Below are positions 1 to 7,579 of a stretch of DNA of 64,000 bases, in pieces. This DNA comes from Paraburkholderia sp. IMGN_8 (lineage in GTDB: Bacteria > Pseudomonadota > Gammaproteobacteria > Burkholderiales > Burkholderiaceae). The stretch is from contig NZ_CP150900.1 in NCBI RefSeq assembly GCF_038050405.1, positions 4,278,001 through 4,342,000 on the forward strand, read 5' to 3'. How positions within the stretch are numbered: position 1 is the stretch's first letter; each line of letters begins with the position of its first letter. The notes beneath the pieces were generated by a model. That model saw only the letters and a list, made by a program, of their open reading frames with translations, ran no database searches and was not told the DNA's origin. The translations under genes were made by a program, and so were the position numbers.

Positions 1-1
1 C

Positions 2-244
2 ATTGAAGGTCTTGCGGTCCAGCCGCCTTCCGTGCAGCTTCGTGTGCACCAGGTCGGCCGCATCGAACTTCCAGTCCACACCCGGCTGTTTGCCGGCGTG
101 CCGCAAGGCCTGACCCAGTACCCGTTCGGCCGCGCTGGCCAGGGTGATGGCCGAGGCGAAGCGGTGGCGCTCCAGGAACGCGTCGAGCGCCATCTCCAGC
201 TGCTCGTGCGCGAGGTCGATGCGGTTGCAGGTTTGCGAGGTCAT
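2..244 (-). CDS. HEPN-like hypothetical protein, 3' part outside window
   Basis: Partial gene: 81 codons are visible from an ATG at 244 and the frame runs off the left edge. The visible part is mostly helical, with an ERHRFASAITLASAAERVLG segment (residues 25-44). This resembles Burkholderia proteins of the HEPN type that read 'SAITLAGAAEEILGK'. HEPN domains often act as RNases or as partners of nucleotidyltransferases, but the catalytic RX4-6H motif cannot be checked because the C-terminus is missing. Family assignment is from recall of the pattern. No neighbour explains its role. Confidence 0.45.
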   Translation of the reverse strand, partial: MTSQTCNRIDLAHEQLEMALDAFLERHRFASAITLASAAERVLGQALRHAGKQPGVDWKFDAADLVHTKLHGRRLDRKTFN

Positions 245-529
245 GCCCTGGCTCCGGGGACCGATGGAGAGGTTCCAGTCTATCGCCGCTGCGGCGCGCG
301 CAAGAGAAATACTTCTGCGTCCATTGCCGCGCCGTAAAGTTTCAGCGCCCCGGAGCCAATAAACAATCTCATAGGGCAGCAAGGCGTCTTGTTCGACGCG
401 GCTTCGAAGTGTGCCGCTGCACGAGACTCTTCCGCCCGGAAGGTTGCACTAGCAAATAACCAGATAACTGAGAGAAAAATGGAGAATCCGGCTGCTCACC
501 GCTCGCCCAGATTGCGAGCAGCCTCACAG

Positions 530-727
530 TCATCGAGCATCGCCGCAGGTCTCGCTGATGTCTGGCACCTGCTGCTTGCGCTCAGTCGTACGGTCCAGAC
601 CCAAGGCGGACTTCTCCTTCTTCGGGTTCCCCCAAAACCGGAGCGCCTTGGGCTGGTAGGACGTATAGGCGTCGAGGAGTGTCTGGTCGACGTAGGCGCG
701 CAGGTCGAAAAGCTGTTCGTCTTTCAT
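530..727 (-). CDS. small hypothetical protein, downstream partner of the 293-aa gene
   Basis: A 65-residue protein starting MKDEQLFDLR. Its ATG lies 11 bases after the stop of the upstream 293-residue gene on the same strand, so the two probably form one transcript. The C-terminal half is rich in Lys, Arg and Glu. No motif or family is recognised. A longer reading from further upstream exists but would lie inside the upstream gene, so the ATG at 727 is preferred. Confidence 0.5.
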   Translation of the reverse strand: MKDEQLFDLRAYVDQTLLDAYTSYQPKALRFWGNPKKEKSALGLDRTTERKQQVPDISETCGDAR

Positions 728-738
728 GGTTTGGTGCG

Positions 739-1620
739 TCAGAACATCCCGGAGTGGCGGCCGACTTCGCGCGTGAGATTCGACGAAAACTCTGAAAGCG
801 GAAACGCTTGGATGAACCGTGTGCCGCTCATCGGAAGAGCTGCGTTCACGTGACCGTCGCGCAGCGTCAGCGCTTGGCGCATCGCCGCGGACCCGAACTC
901 GCCAAATTCGTTGACCGCCATGTTCGAGCTGACGTAGTTCGCCAGCTTGGCCCGGGTCGTGCGGTCCAGGACTCGCAGAAACATCGTCCACAGCTCAACG
1001 TTGGTCCCCTTGGGCGTCTCGTAAAAGGTGCTCAGCTTGCCCTCGCCATCAACCGACCCAAGAAAGAGCTCGCGCAAGGTGTATCCCACCGGTTCCATGG
1101 TCTCCGGAAACCGACCCTGATGGTCAAGGCGGTAGTGAAAGATGCTGTAGGCCTGAGCCAGCAGGTCGTCGAGGCTCGCGCCGACCACCGACAGAAGCTC
1201 CTCGACAAGCGCCCGCGGGGTATTGGGCACGGCCACCGGCGGCGGGTCCATGAACCAGCCGTCGACGCGCGGGCCCGGAGCCCAGGTGCGCACGAGCTCA
1301 TACTTCACGTCGTCGTCCCGAAGCTTGGGGTCCTGGCCAGGAATCGGTCGGGCCAGCAGCCGATAGACGTTGCCCTTGAACGCAACCTCATAAAATGGCA
1401 ACTCGGCGCCAAGCCGCATGTGCGCGCGGCAGGTTATGCTCAGGTTCTCGAAGGTCGTCCCGTCATAGGCGGCGGTCCGCAGAGCCCGCTCCGCCAGAAT
1501 CACTCCAGACTTGAGCCCGGTATTTTGCCGGAAGGTATGCAGCAACACGGCAGTATGGGGAGTGGCGTTACGCTCATTTTCATCTTTGTCGGTAGCGGGC
1601 TCTGCAGGAACGAAACTCAC
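739..1620 (-). CDS. hypothetical protein, 293 residues
   Basis: A soluble protein with no signal peptide or membrane segment. The GTG start at 1620 is chosen because a strong AAGGAG sits seven bases upstream. The protein has an acidic N-terminus and a PPPVAVPNTPRALVEELLSV segment near the middle. No family is recognised. A 65-residue gene follows after 11 bases, which suggests a two-gene unit. Codon usage is GC-rich like the rest of the window, so recent import from a low-GC source is not indicated. Confidence 0.7.
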   Translation of the reverse strand: MSFVPAEPATDKDENERNATPHTAVLLHTFRQNTGLKSGVILAERALRTAAYDGTTFENLSITCRAHMRLGAELPFYEVAFKGNVYRLLARPIPGQDPKLRDDDVKYELVRTWAPGPRVDGWFMDPPPVAVPNTPRALVEELLSVVGASLDDLLAQAYSIFHYRLDHQGRFPETMEPVGYTLRELFLGSVDGEGKLSTFYETPKGTNVELWTMFLRVLDRTTRAKLANYVSSNMAVNEFGEFGSAAMRQALTLRDGHVNAALPMSGTRFIQAFPLSEFSSNLTREVGRHSGMF

Positions 1621-1861
1621 AGTTCAACTCCTTGGCTGATGCCTGATGGCGAGGCAAAGAAAATAAGCGCGGCGCACAGGAAATGCAATGGTCTTTTGAG
1701 CACAGCCCGTCGGGTAGCGCACGTCCACTGGCGGGACCGAATTGTGGGATGACGGGAACCCAGCGATACAATGCGGCAACAGCGATAAGAAGACGGGGGA
1801 TAGCCAAACCTCGTTCCAGATTTCGTGCGCGGGGTACCCGAACATCTTGGGGGGGAAGTTC

Positions 1862-2083
1862 ATGGCTGAATCGCGACTGACAACCAAAGGCCGCACCACC
1901 GTGCCGGCAGAGGTCAGGAAAGCGCTAGGCGCGAAGCCGGGCACCCCGCTGGTGTGGCATGTCATGTCCGATGGAAAAGTCCTGGTACGAGCAAAATCGA
2001 AGTCGATTCTGGAGCTGGCGGGAACTGTGGAATCTCCGGTCCAGGGGGTGACCATCGAGGACATGAAAGCGTGGCGACGTTAA
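1862..2083 (+). CDS. AbrB/MazE/PrlF-type antitoxin
   Basis: A 73-residue protein with the swapped-hairpin AbrB signature near its start (RLTTKGRTTVPAEVRKALG, residues 5-23). This is the DNA-binding domain of type II antitoxins such as VapB, MazE and PrlF. Such proteins bind DNA as dimers, repress their own operon and neutralise a partner toxin. The ATG at 1862 follows a purine-rich GGGGGGAAG. The C-terminus ends in EDMKAWRR, typical of VapB tails. The expected toxin gene just downstream appears decayed (see 2071-2262), so this antitoxin is probably orphaned. Confidence 0.75.
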   Translation: MAESRLTTKGRTTVPAEVRKALGAKPGTPLVWHVMSDGKVLVRAKSKSILELAGTVESPVQGVTIEDMKAWRR

Positions 2084-2262
2084 CGGCCGCGCCTGATACC
2101 CACATCCGTTCTTATCCGCAGAATTTTTTGGCGACGGCCGGTCCGCGCTCAGGGTCCCTGCCAAGGACATGCTCGAACGGGTTGTGTGGTCAGCAACAAG
2201 TCTCGACCTTGACTCGAGCGCGGTCATGTTGCGCCGAGTGCAGAACTATATTCTCCAACACC
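2071..2262 (+). pseudogene. decayed PIN-domain (VapC-like) toxin remnant
   Basis: A GTG at 2071 overlaps the end of the antitoxin gene, as expected for a vapBC pair. It reads VATLTAAPDTHIRS, similar to the LTAAxDTNVLVRL start of PIN toxins but with the Asn of DTN changed to His. A different frame then carries PAKDMLERVVWSATSLDLDS, similar to the 'VLELEWVLR...LD' stretch of PIN toxins. At least one frameshift separates the two parts. This is a by-eye match, so the remnant call is tentative. Confidence 0.4.
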
Positions 2263-2390
2263 TACACGGTGCATGTAGGCGCGGTCTCGCATGTCGCTCG
2301 TGATGTCCGACGGCCGCTCGCTCCTTCGGCATTGGCAGGGGGCTCACTGGCCGCCCGTGAATGTCCCTCACCATTCCGTAGCGAACCGGG

Positions 2391-2906
2391 TTAGTCTGCG
2401 GTGGACTTAATTAAATACTCGGCCTCTTGCTGCACGACCGGCCATCCTTCGCGCAGAAGCCGCACGACTTCCTCGACCACCTCATAGCTCAGTCCGCAGC
2501 TATCGATGTCCGTGACGCTCATTTGCGCGAGGTCGGAGGCCGAGGCCTCTCCATTGGAAATTCTGAAGAACAGGGTATCAGCCATAGCGCCGGCATCATC
2601 CGTCTCGCCGCTCAGGATGTCCTCGGCCAACAGGCCAGCCATGCCGACGAGTATCTTCCAGTTTGCGGGTAGCTCGGGAGCGGTAAACCCATGGTCCAAC
2701 GCCGTCTTGCGCATCACCTCAGGGCAGGTGCGGGGACGGAACTGGCCGAACCACGCCGTCTCCTCTGGATTCCCACTCTCGTTTTTCCACACGACCGCGT
2801 CGCCAGCGCCGCCGAAGCGCTCATAAAGCATCTTGTGACCCGCTTCGTGGTAAGCGGCGTTGCGGAGTTCTCTGGCAGCTATCTGTTCGTCCGTAAAATC
2901 AATCAT
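2391..2906 (-). CDS. M41-like zinc metallopeptidase-domain protein
   Basis: A 171-residue protein with AYHEAGH at residues 18-24, the HExxH zinc motif in the form used by the FtsH (M41) peptidase. Further along, AGLLAEDILSGETDDAG and DLAQM resemble the part of M41 that supplies the third, acidic zinc ligand. There is no AAA ATPase domain and no membrane segment, so it is a stand-alone small domain. Its substrate is unknown. The ATG at 2906 has only a weak ribosome site. Neighbours do not form an obvious operon with it. Confidence 0.65.
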   Translation of the reverse strand: MIDFTDEQIAARELRNAAYHEAGHKMLYERFGGAGDAVVWKNESGNPEETAWFGQFRPRTCPEVMRKTALDHGFTAPELPANWKILVGMAGLLAEDILSGETDDAGAMADTLFFRISNGEASASDLAQMSVTDIDSCGLSYEVVEEVVRLLREGWPVVQQEAEYLIKSTAD

Positions 2907-3064
2907 GTTCGTCGAATGTGGTCGGTGTCGTTAGACCACGGTATAGCTCAGCGAACGCGCTGCGGTGCCGAATGTGACCGGAAGCTAGAAAGGGCTCTCG
3001 TCAATGTGTTAGCGCGGGAAGGTGCGACTCGCATGAATCGACGTGGATTGACGACTGCAAGGCA

Positions 3065-3283
3065 CTATCCGTGGGTATCGACCCAGGCGCGTGCCCAGCC
3101 TAGTCCCGCGAGCTGCGCTTCTTCCTCGGTATCAAAAACACCGAGTACCCCGGAGGCTTCAACCATCTTTGTGTCGCGGGTGATGGTCCCGCTGCCTGCG
3201 TATCGCTCAGGTGAAAGGATGTCCTCTTGCTGAAGAATGGCGTGGCCGAAGATGCGGTATCCCTTGTAGCTTCCCGATTCCAT
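3065..3283 (-). CDS. cassette copy 1, gene C: 72-residue conserved protein
   Basis: Third gene of a three-gene unit. The protein begins MESGSYKGYRIFGHAILQQE and ends WARAWVDTHG. The gene at 45349-45567 encodes a same-length relative with about three quarters identical residues (my by-eye count). It starts at the last base of the gene upstream (position 3283), so translation is probably coupled. There is no signal peptide. The family is not recognised beyond its presence in Burkholderia-type genomes. Confidence 0.75.
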   Translation of the reverse strand: MESGSYKGYRIFGHAILQQEDILSPERYAGSGTITRDTKMVEASGVLGVFDTEEEAQLAGLGWARAWVDTHG

Positions 3284-3630
3284 CAGCGCACGACCTCAAC
3301 ATACGAATCGCGAGCATCAACGCGCAGCACATTCCCCTCGGGCGTTATCAGACGGGGAATTTCCGACACGTCAGGAGTAACGCGTCGCGGACCTGCGCCG
3401 ACGGCTCCCTCTTTCACGTCCAGCTTCGTGGCGGTGGTCGGCGTGCGATGCGCCTGTGTTTTTACCAAGTGGGGCACACGCCGCTTATGCGTAAGCGACT
3501 TCGGCGTGCCTGCTCCCTGATGCAATCCACCCCGAGCTTCGGGCGGATTCCAGATTTCAATGTAGTGCTCACCTGCTAACGCGGACGAAGTACACGCCAG
3601 TAAAAGCAACCCGCATCCAACCAGTTTCAC
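3283..3630 (-). CDS. cassette copy 1, gene B: exported WNPPEAR protein
   Basis: A 115-residue protein with a clear signal peptide: a Lys, then a hydrophobic run LVGCGLLLLACTSSALA ending in an Ala-x-Ala type site. The mature part holds IWNPPEAR and, near the end, SEIPRLITPEGNVLRVDARD. Both stretches are conserved in the paralogue at 45567-45905. The GTG start at 3630 is chosen because AAGGAGAG lies just upstream and because it overlaps the stop of gene A by one base (TAGTG). It is probably periplasmic. Function unknown. Confidence 0.7.
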   Translation of the reverse strand: MKLVGCGLLLLACTSSALAGEHYIEIWNPPEARGGLHQGAGTPKSLTHKRRVPHLVKTQAHRTPTTATKLDVKEGAVGAGPRRVTPDVSEIPRLITPEGNVLRVDARDSYVEVVR

Positions 3631-3938
3631 TATCTTCTCTCCTTGGCGATGCGATTGAATCTTTCGCTGCAGGATACATCCCCTCCGACGCACGACCCGT
3701 CGCAACCGTCACAGTAGTGGCGGTCGCGCACGGCGCCGTCAACACGCCAGACATCCGTTCCCACCGGACTAGCGGTACCCACGGAGCGGCCATTTTCGCA
3801 CGTAAAGAACGTCGGCTCCGCGGCTCGGCCGCGCCGAATGGCTTCATCGATTTCCTGCTCGCCAAACGCAGATTTCATGTCGAAGACAAACGCCGCAATC
3901 TCGGGCGTTGGATGGCTGACCGGCTTGCGAAGGCGCAT
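3630..3938 (-). CDS. cassette copy 1, gene A: Cys-rich putative metal-binding protein
   Basis: A protein of about 102 residues. The C-terminal third holds HYCDGCDGSCVGGDVSCSERF, a dense Cys/His cluster likely to bind zinc or another metal. The N-terminal half has AIRRGRAAEPTFFTCENGRS, conserved in the paralogue at 45914-46195. The ATG at 3938 is used; a TTG four codons upstream is possible. There is no signal peptide. Its stop overlaps the start of gene B by one base, which points to a translationally coupled operon A-B-C. Confidence 0.65.
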   Translation of the reverse strand: MRLRKPVSHPTPEIAAFVFDMKSAFGEQEIDEAIRRGRAAEPTFFTCENGRSVGTASPVGTDVWRVDGAVRDRHYCDGCDGSCVGGDVSCSERFNRIAKERR

Positions 3939-4091
3939 AGGTGCGTTCAATTACGAAACCCGATATCTCGGGAGCGCCTTCAACTCGTCCAGCCTGTGCC
4001 TTCATCAGGTCCTGCCTGCGACACGACGCGTTGGCCGCTCGTCTTTCAACCCATGCAGCGTGCCTATTTCGGCGCCAGGGCAATCGCCTAG

Positions 4092-4121
4092 TTGACAGCT
4101 TGAATTTTGTCTTCCTACTAT
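4092..4121 (+). promoter_or_regulatory. sigma-70-type promoter for the binding-protein gene
   Basis: TTGACA (4092-4097), 18-base spacer, TACTAT (4116-4121). The module is repeated almost exactly 2400 bases downstream (6492-6521), including about 14 identical bases after the -10 box. The shared sequence supports a real, co-regulated promoter. Confidence 0.65.
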
Positions 4122-4146
4122 GCATACAACGCTGCACACAATGAAA

Positions 4147-4162
4147 CACACAGACTTGTGTG
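4147..4162. promoter_or_regulatory. candidate operator CACACA-N4-TGTGTG (copy 1)
   Basis: Inverted repeat CACACA GACT TGTGTG, 25 bases after the -10 box. A second copy sits at the same distance from its own promoter (6547-6562). It is probably the site of the GntR-family regulator encoded at 14754, because no other regulator lies in the locus. That link is inference. Confidence 0.5.
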
Positions 4163-4211
4163 GCGTAAGTATGTTTTTGTCTACGGGATTACCCTTATTT
4201 AAGAGGTCATC

Positions 4212-5042
4212 ATGGTTCGGCTGTCTCGCTTTACCCGTCAGGCTCTTGTATGTTTGGCTGCCGCGAGCTGTGTCATCAGCGCGCCGTCCCGCGCTGATGA
4301 CACCAGCGCCTGGCAAAATGTGAAAAAGGCTGGAGTTCTCCGTTGTGGGGCAGCGGTAGCCCCCCCGTACGTGATGCGTGACCCGAAGACGGGTGAATAC
4401 AGCGGCTTCTTCTCAGAGCTCTGCCGTGAGTTTGGACAGAACGTGCTGAAGGTGAAGGTCGAATTCGTCGATACCACCTGGGACAATATCGTCGCCGGCC
4501 TTCAGTCCGACAAATGGGACCTGTCGCTCGCACTTAACGACACCCCGGAACGTGAAAAGGCGATTTCCTTCTCGGCTCCTGCCACTGACTACAACGTCTC
4601 GCTGGTCTACAACAAGAACAATCCCAAGATTCCGAAGGGCGCGCATACCATCGCCGAAATTGACAAACCGGGCGTGACCATCGCCGTCATGTCGGGGACC
4701 GCGCAAGACAAGGCGATTTCCGGTGTTATCAAGCAGGCTCAAATTATGCGTTTGCCTGGCAACGATGAAACGCGTCTGTCTCTCATGTCAAAGCGCGCCG
4801 ACCTCCTCGCCGACGCCAATATCACCAACATGTTGCTCACAGAAGCGCACCCTGAGTGGGCAGTCGCCATCCAGCCCAATCCACCTCTTGCGCAGCAGGA
4901 AGTCGCCTTTGGTGTCAGAAAAGAGACGTCTGCAGCCGATATCGCCGTGCTCAACAAGTATGTGAACGAGCAAGTGAAATCCGGGGCAGTCAACCGGCTC
5001 ATCAAGACCTCGGTCCAGGCCATGCTTGTCACTAACAAGTAA
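4212..5042 (+). CDS. ABC transporter periplasmic amino-acid-binding protein (family 3)
   Basis: A 276-residue protein with an N-terminal signal peptide (hydrophobic ALVCLAAASCVISA, cleavage near residue 28). The mature part follows the family 3 solute-binding pattern: VLRCGAAVAPPYVMRDPKTG (start of the first lobe), SGFFSELCREFG, then a hinge-containing second lobe. It should capture an amino acid in the periplasm and hand it to the permeases at 7580 and 8262. The surrounding enzymes suggest hydroxyproline or a related imino acid. The ATG follows GAGG. A GC-rich hairpin follows the gene. Confidence 0.88.
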   Translation: MVRLSRFTRQALVCLAAASCVISAPSRADDTSAWQNVKKAGVLRCGAAVAPPYVMRDPKTGEYSGFFSELCREFGQNVLKVKVEFVDTTWDNIVAGLQSDKWDLSLALNDTPEREKAISFSAPATDYNVSLVYNKNNPKIPKGAHTIAEIDKPGVTIAVMSGTAQDKAISGVIKQAQIMRLPGNDETRLSLMSKRADLLADANITNMLLTEAHPEWAVAIQPNPPLAQQEVAFGVRKETSAADIAVLNKYVNEQVKSGAVNRLIKTSVQAMLVTNK

Positions 5043-5053
5043 TACGACGCGCT

Positions 5054-5075
5054 GCGAGGGCTTCGTCACCCTCGC
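5054..5075 (+). terminator. hairpin after the binding-protein gene
   Basis: GCGAGGG, 8-base loop, CCCTCGC, about 11 bases after the stop codon. The following tract is only CTTCGTTTG, so it is a weak terminator or an mRNA 3'-end stabiliser that may keep the binding-protein message more abundant than the downstream genes. Confidence 0.45.
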
Positions 5076-5193
5076 GCCTTCGTTTGCTTCCGGACGCGTT
5101 CGCGCTGGCTCATGCCGGGGCGCGTCCTTGCTGTAACACAATCAGAAATTAATAAAGCAATCGTTTCAATCGACAATAAGGTTTGGATAACTA

Positions 5194-6339
5194 ATGAAGA
5201 AATCAATTTTGGTTGCAGTCATTGCAGCGGCCAGCGTTCCAGCGTTCGCGCAAAGCACGGTCACGCTCTATGGTCTCATCGACGAAGGGTTTGACTACAC
5301 CAACAATGTGAAGGGCAGCAAAGTCTATGAACTTCAGAGCGGCTATGCGCAAGGCAGCCGCTGGGGCCTGAAAGGTACAGAGGACCTGGGCGGCGGCCTC
5401 AAGGCCGTCTTCCAGATTGAAAGCGGCTTCGACGTGAACAATGGAAAGCTGGCGCAGGGGGGCCTTGGCTTTGGACGTCAGGCGTATGTAGGCCTCGCCA
5501 CCGACAGGTTCGGTACGGTCACACTAGGGCGGCAGTATGACTCGCTGGTCGACTATCTCGCCCAGACCACTGCGAACGGCAACTGGGGTGGCTATCTTTT
5601 CTCGCACCCATACGATAACGACAACACGGACAACACTTTCCGGGTCAACAACACGGTTAAGTACACCAGCCCGAGTTTCGCCGGTCTGCAGTTCGGCGGC
5701 ACATACAGTTTCAGCAACGACACCAATTTCGCAAACAACCGGCAGTACAGCGTCGGCGCGCAATACGCGACAGGTGGGTTGCTCGTAGCGGCGGCATACC
5801 TTCAGGCCAACAACCCGTCAGCCACGGCCGGCGGTGCAATCAACAACGGTGGGGATGAAAACTTCGTTGCGAAACGGCTCAGAGTGTTTGGCGCAGGAAT
5901 CAACTACACGTTCGGCAGCGCGACCTTGGGCTTTGCCTACACGAACACCAATGTCGACCAACCGCTCAGTTCGGGATATGTAGGCGCAATAACGCCGGTT
6001 GGCGGAGCAACGCTCTCATCACTTCGATTCAACAACTTTGAAGTGAACGGCAAGTACCAGTTCACGCCTGCGTTCTACGTTGGTGCGGCCTACACGTACA
6101 CGCGAACGAGCTTCAATGCGACCAGCGGGAAACTTCATCCCAACTTTCAGTCGGCGGGGTTGATGGCTGACTACAACCTGTCCAAACGAACTGATGTCTA
6201 CGTGCAGGGTGGCTACCAGCACGCAGGCGGCGACAAGACAGGGACCGTCCTTGATGTCGCATACGTGCCAGGCGCCGACGCCGTCTCGTCTACGTCGAAT
6301 CAATTTGTCCTGCGCGCCGCTATTCGTCACAAGTTTTAG
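5194..6339 (+). CDS. Gram-negative outer-membrane porin
   Basis: A 381-residue protein with signal peptide MKKSILVAVIAAASVPAFA and the Burkholderia porin opening QSTVTLYGLIDEG. It has the motif GSRWGLKGTEDLGGGLKAVF, regularly alternating strands, and an aromatic C-terminal residue (RHKF) for BamA recognition. It forms a trimeric channel in the outer membrane. Its place between the binding protein and the ABC genes suggests it lets the transported substrate cross the outer membrane. Length is normal for the family. Confidence 0.93.
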   Translation: MKKSILVAVIAAASVPAFAQSTVTLYGLIDEGFDYTNNVKGSKVYELQSGYAQGSRWGLKGTEDLGGGLKAVFQIESGFDVNNGKLAQGGLGFGRQAYVGLATDRFGTVTLGRQYDSLVDYLAQTTANGNWGGYLFSHPYDNDNTDNTFRVNNTVKYTSPSFAGLQFGGTYSFSNDTNFANNRQYSVGAQYATGGLLVAAAYLQANNPSATAGGAINNGGDENFVAKRLRVFGAGINYTFGSATLGFAYTNTNVDQPLSSGYVGAITPVGGATLSSLRFNNFEVNGKYQFTPAFYVGAAYTYTRTSFNATSGKLHPNFQSAGLMADYNLSKRTDVYVQGGYQHAGGDKTGTVLDVAYVPGADAVSSTSNQFVLRAAIRHKF

Positions 6340-6491
6340 CCCGCCACCGCATTGGCTCGCGGCAGGAAGCTCGGGCTGGGGCTTCTTGTCGCCCAGAAAT
6401 CCTCCTGTCCCGTTCCGCAGCCGTATCCAGCGGCTGGAAAGCGGCGCGCCTCCGCATCCTTGGTGATTTCCCTGAAATGGCAAATCAGCCG

Positions 6492-6521
6492 TTGACGAGA
6501 TGGTTTTCGCTCGTCTACTAT
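6492..6521 (+). promoter_or_regulatory. sigma-70-type promoter for the ABC/catabolic operon
   Basis: TTGACG (6492-6497), 18-base spacer, TACTAT (6516-6521). It is a near copy of the promoter at 4092-4121. The transcript would have a long leader of about 210 bases before the ATPase gene. Confidence 0.65.
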
Positions 6522-6546
6522 GAATACAACGCTGCACACATCTCAA

Positions 6547-6562
6547 CACACACAATTGTGTG
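6547..6562. promoter_or_regulatory. candidate operator CACACA-N4-TGTGTG (copy 2)
   Basis: CACACA CAAT TGTGTG, contained in the 16-base perfect palindrome ACACACAATTGTGTGT (6548-6563). Its spacing from the -10 box is the same as in copy 1. Likely operator of the local GntR regulator (inference). Confidence 0.55.
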
Positions 6563-6737
6563 TTGCCGAGCCGGCGGCACCACGAGGCGGCAGCAACGAT
6601 GGAGGGCTCGCAACCAGGCTGGCTCTCGATAGCAAAGATGTCCTGGCTGATTCCGGATGCGGTTCGGCCCAATCGAGGAAAGCCAGATTCGATTCACACA
6701 TCACGTGCCTGAGGGCGCGCCCCGCTGGAGAGATTTC

Positions 6738-7571
6738 ATGTTGTCACCCCAAACCATGATTGCCCAACCCCACACTTCGCCGTCAGTTTTTGACTTCTTG
6801 TCCTCGACCGCCGGCGACTTTGTGCAGTTCCGGGACGTCTATAAGTCCTACGGCGAAAACTTGGTGGTCATGGACCACATGAGTCTGGATATGCGCGCCG
6901 ACGACCGGCTCGTCATCATCGGTCCTAGCGGCAGCGGCAAGAGCTCGCTTCTGCGCGTCATGATGGGCCTGGAAGGGATTCAGGGCGGACAGATTGGATT
7001 CCAGGGAAAGCCGTACATCCACGGCGCGGATTCGGCCCGGTTGAAACGCATCGACGCCAAGTTGCAAAAGCAGATTGGCATGGTGTTCCAGCACTACACA
7101 CTTTTTCCCCACCTTTCCGTGCTGGGCAATCTGATTCTTGCTCCGGTCAAGGTCGGCGGTATTTCAAAAGCAGAGGCGACAGAACGGGCGCGCATGTACC
7201 TTGCGCGTCTTGGTCTCGAGAGCAAGCTACACGCATATCCCAGCCAGCTTTCCGGAGGTCAGAAGCAACGGGTTGCCATTGCGCGTGCCCTCATGCTCGA
7301 GCCGAAGCTGATGCTGTTCGACGAAGTCACTTCGGCGCTTGACCCAGAGATGGTCATCGAAGTGCAGAACGTGATGCTGAAGCTGGCCGAACAGAAGATG
7401 GCGATGATTATCGTGACCCACGACATGCATTTCGCGCGCGATATTGCGACCCGAGTTGTCTTCTGCGCCAGCGCGAAAATCGTCGAACAGGGCGCACCCG
7501 CGGAAATGTTCAAGTGCCCGAAGGAAGCCCGCACCCGCGAGTTTCTCGAGAAAGTTCTGCATCTCGATTGA
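6738..7571 (+). CDS. ABC transporter ATPase, polar amino-acid type
   Basis: A 277-residue ATP-binding subunit. Walker A GPSGSGKS is at residues 62-69, the ABC signature LSGGQKQR near 170, Walker B LMLFDE near 190, followed by the H-loop histidine in VTHDM. The D-loop region reads DEVTSALD. It powers the import system formed by the binding protein and the two permeases. The ATG at 6738 follows GGAGAG; a more upstream start is possible but has no ribosome site. The first about 25 residues extend beyond the usual family start. The permease gene begins 8 bases after the stop. Confidence 0.93.
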   Translation: MLSPQTMIAQPHTSPSVFDFLSSTAGDFVQFRDVYKSYGENLVVMDHMSLDMRADDRLVIIGPSGSGKSSLLRVMMGLEGIQGGQIGFQGKPYIHGADSARLKRIDAKLQKQIGMVFQHYTLFPHLSVLGNLILAPVKVGGISKAEATERARMYLARLGLESKLHAYPSQLSGGQKQRVAIARALMLEPKLMLFDEVTSALDPEMVIEVQNVMLKLAEQKMAMIIVTHDMHFARDIATRVVFCASAKIVEQGAPAEMFKCPKEARTREFLEKVLHLD

Positions 7572-7579
7572 GGCTGACC

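Noticed and set aside
245..529. Cys/His frame at about 304-460 (EKYFCVHCRAVKF...)
   Set aside because: It has a zinc-finger look but no start codon or ribosome site in frame and no upstream coding sequence, so it could be chance or a remnant.
739..1752. Long + strand frame (808-1752) antisense to the 293-residue gene
   Set aside because: Shadow frame: Arg/His-rich, no ribosome site, and the minus strand has a strong AAGGAG-GTG start.
4120..4323. Possible leader peptide MHTTLHTMKHTDLC and its relative at 6520
   Set aside because: The shared ATG overlaps the -10 box of the predicted promoter and would not be transcribed. The conservation is better explained by the operator.
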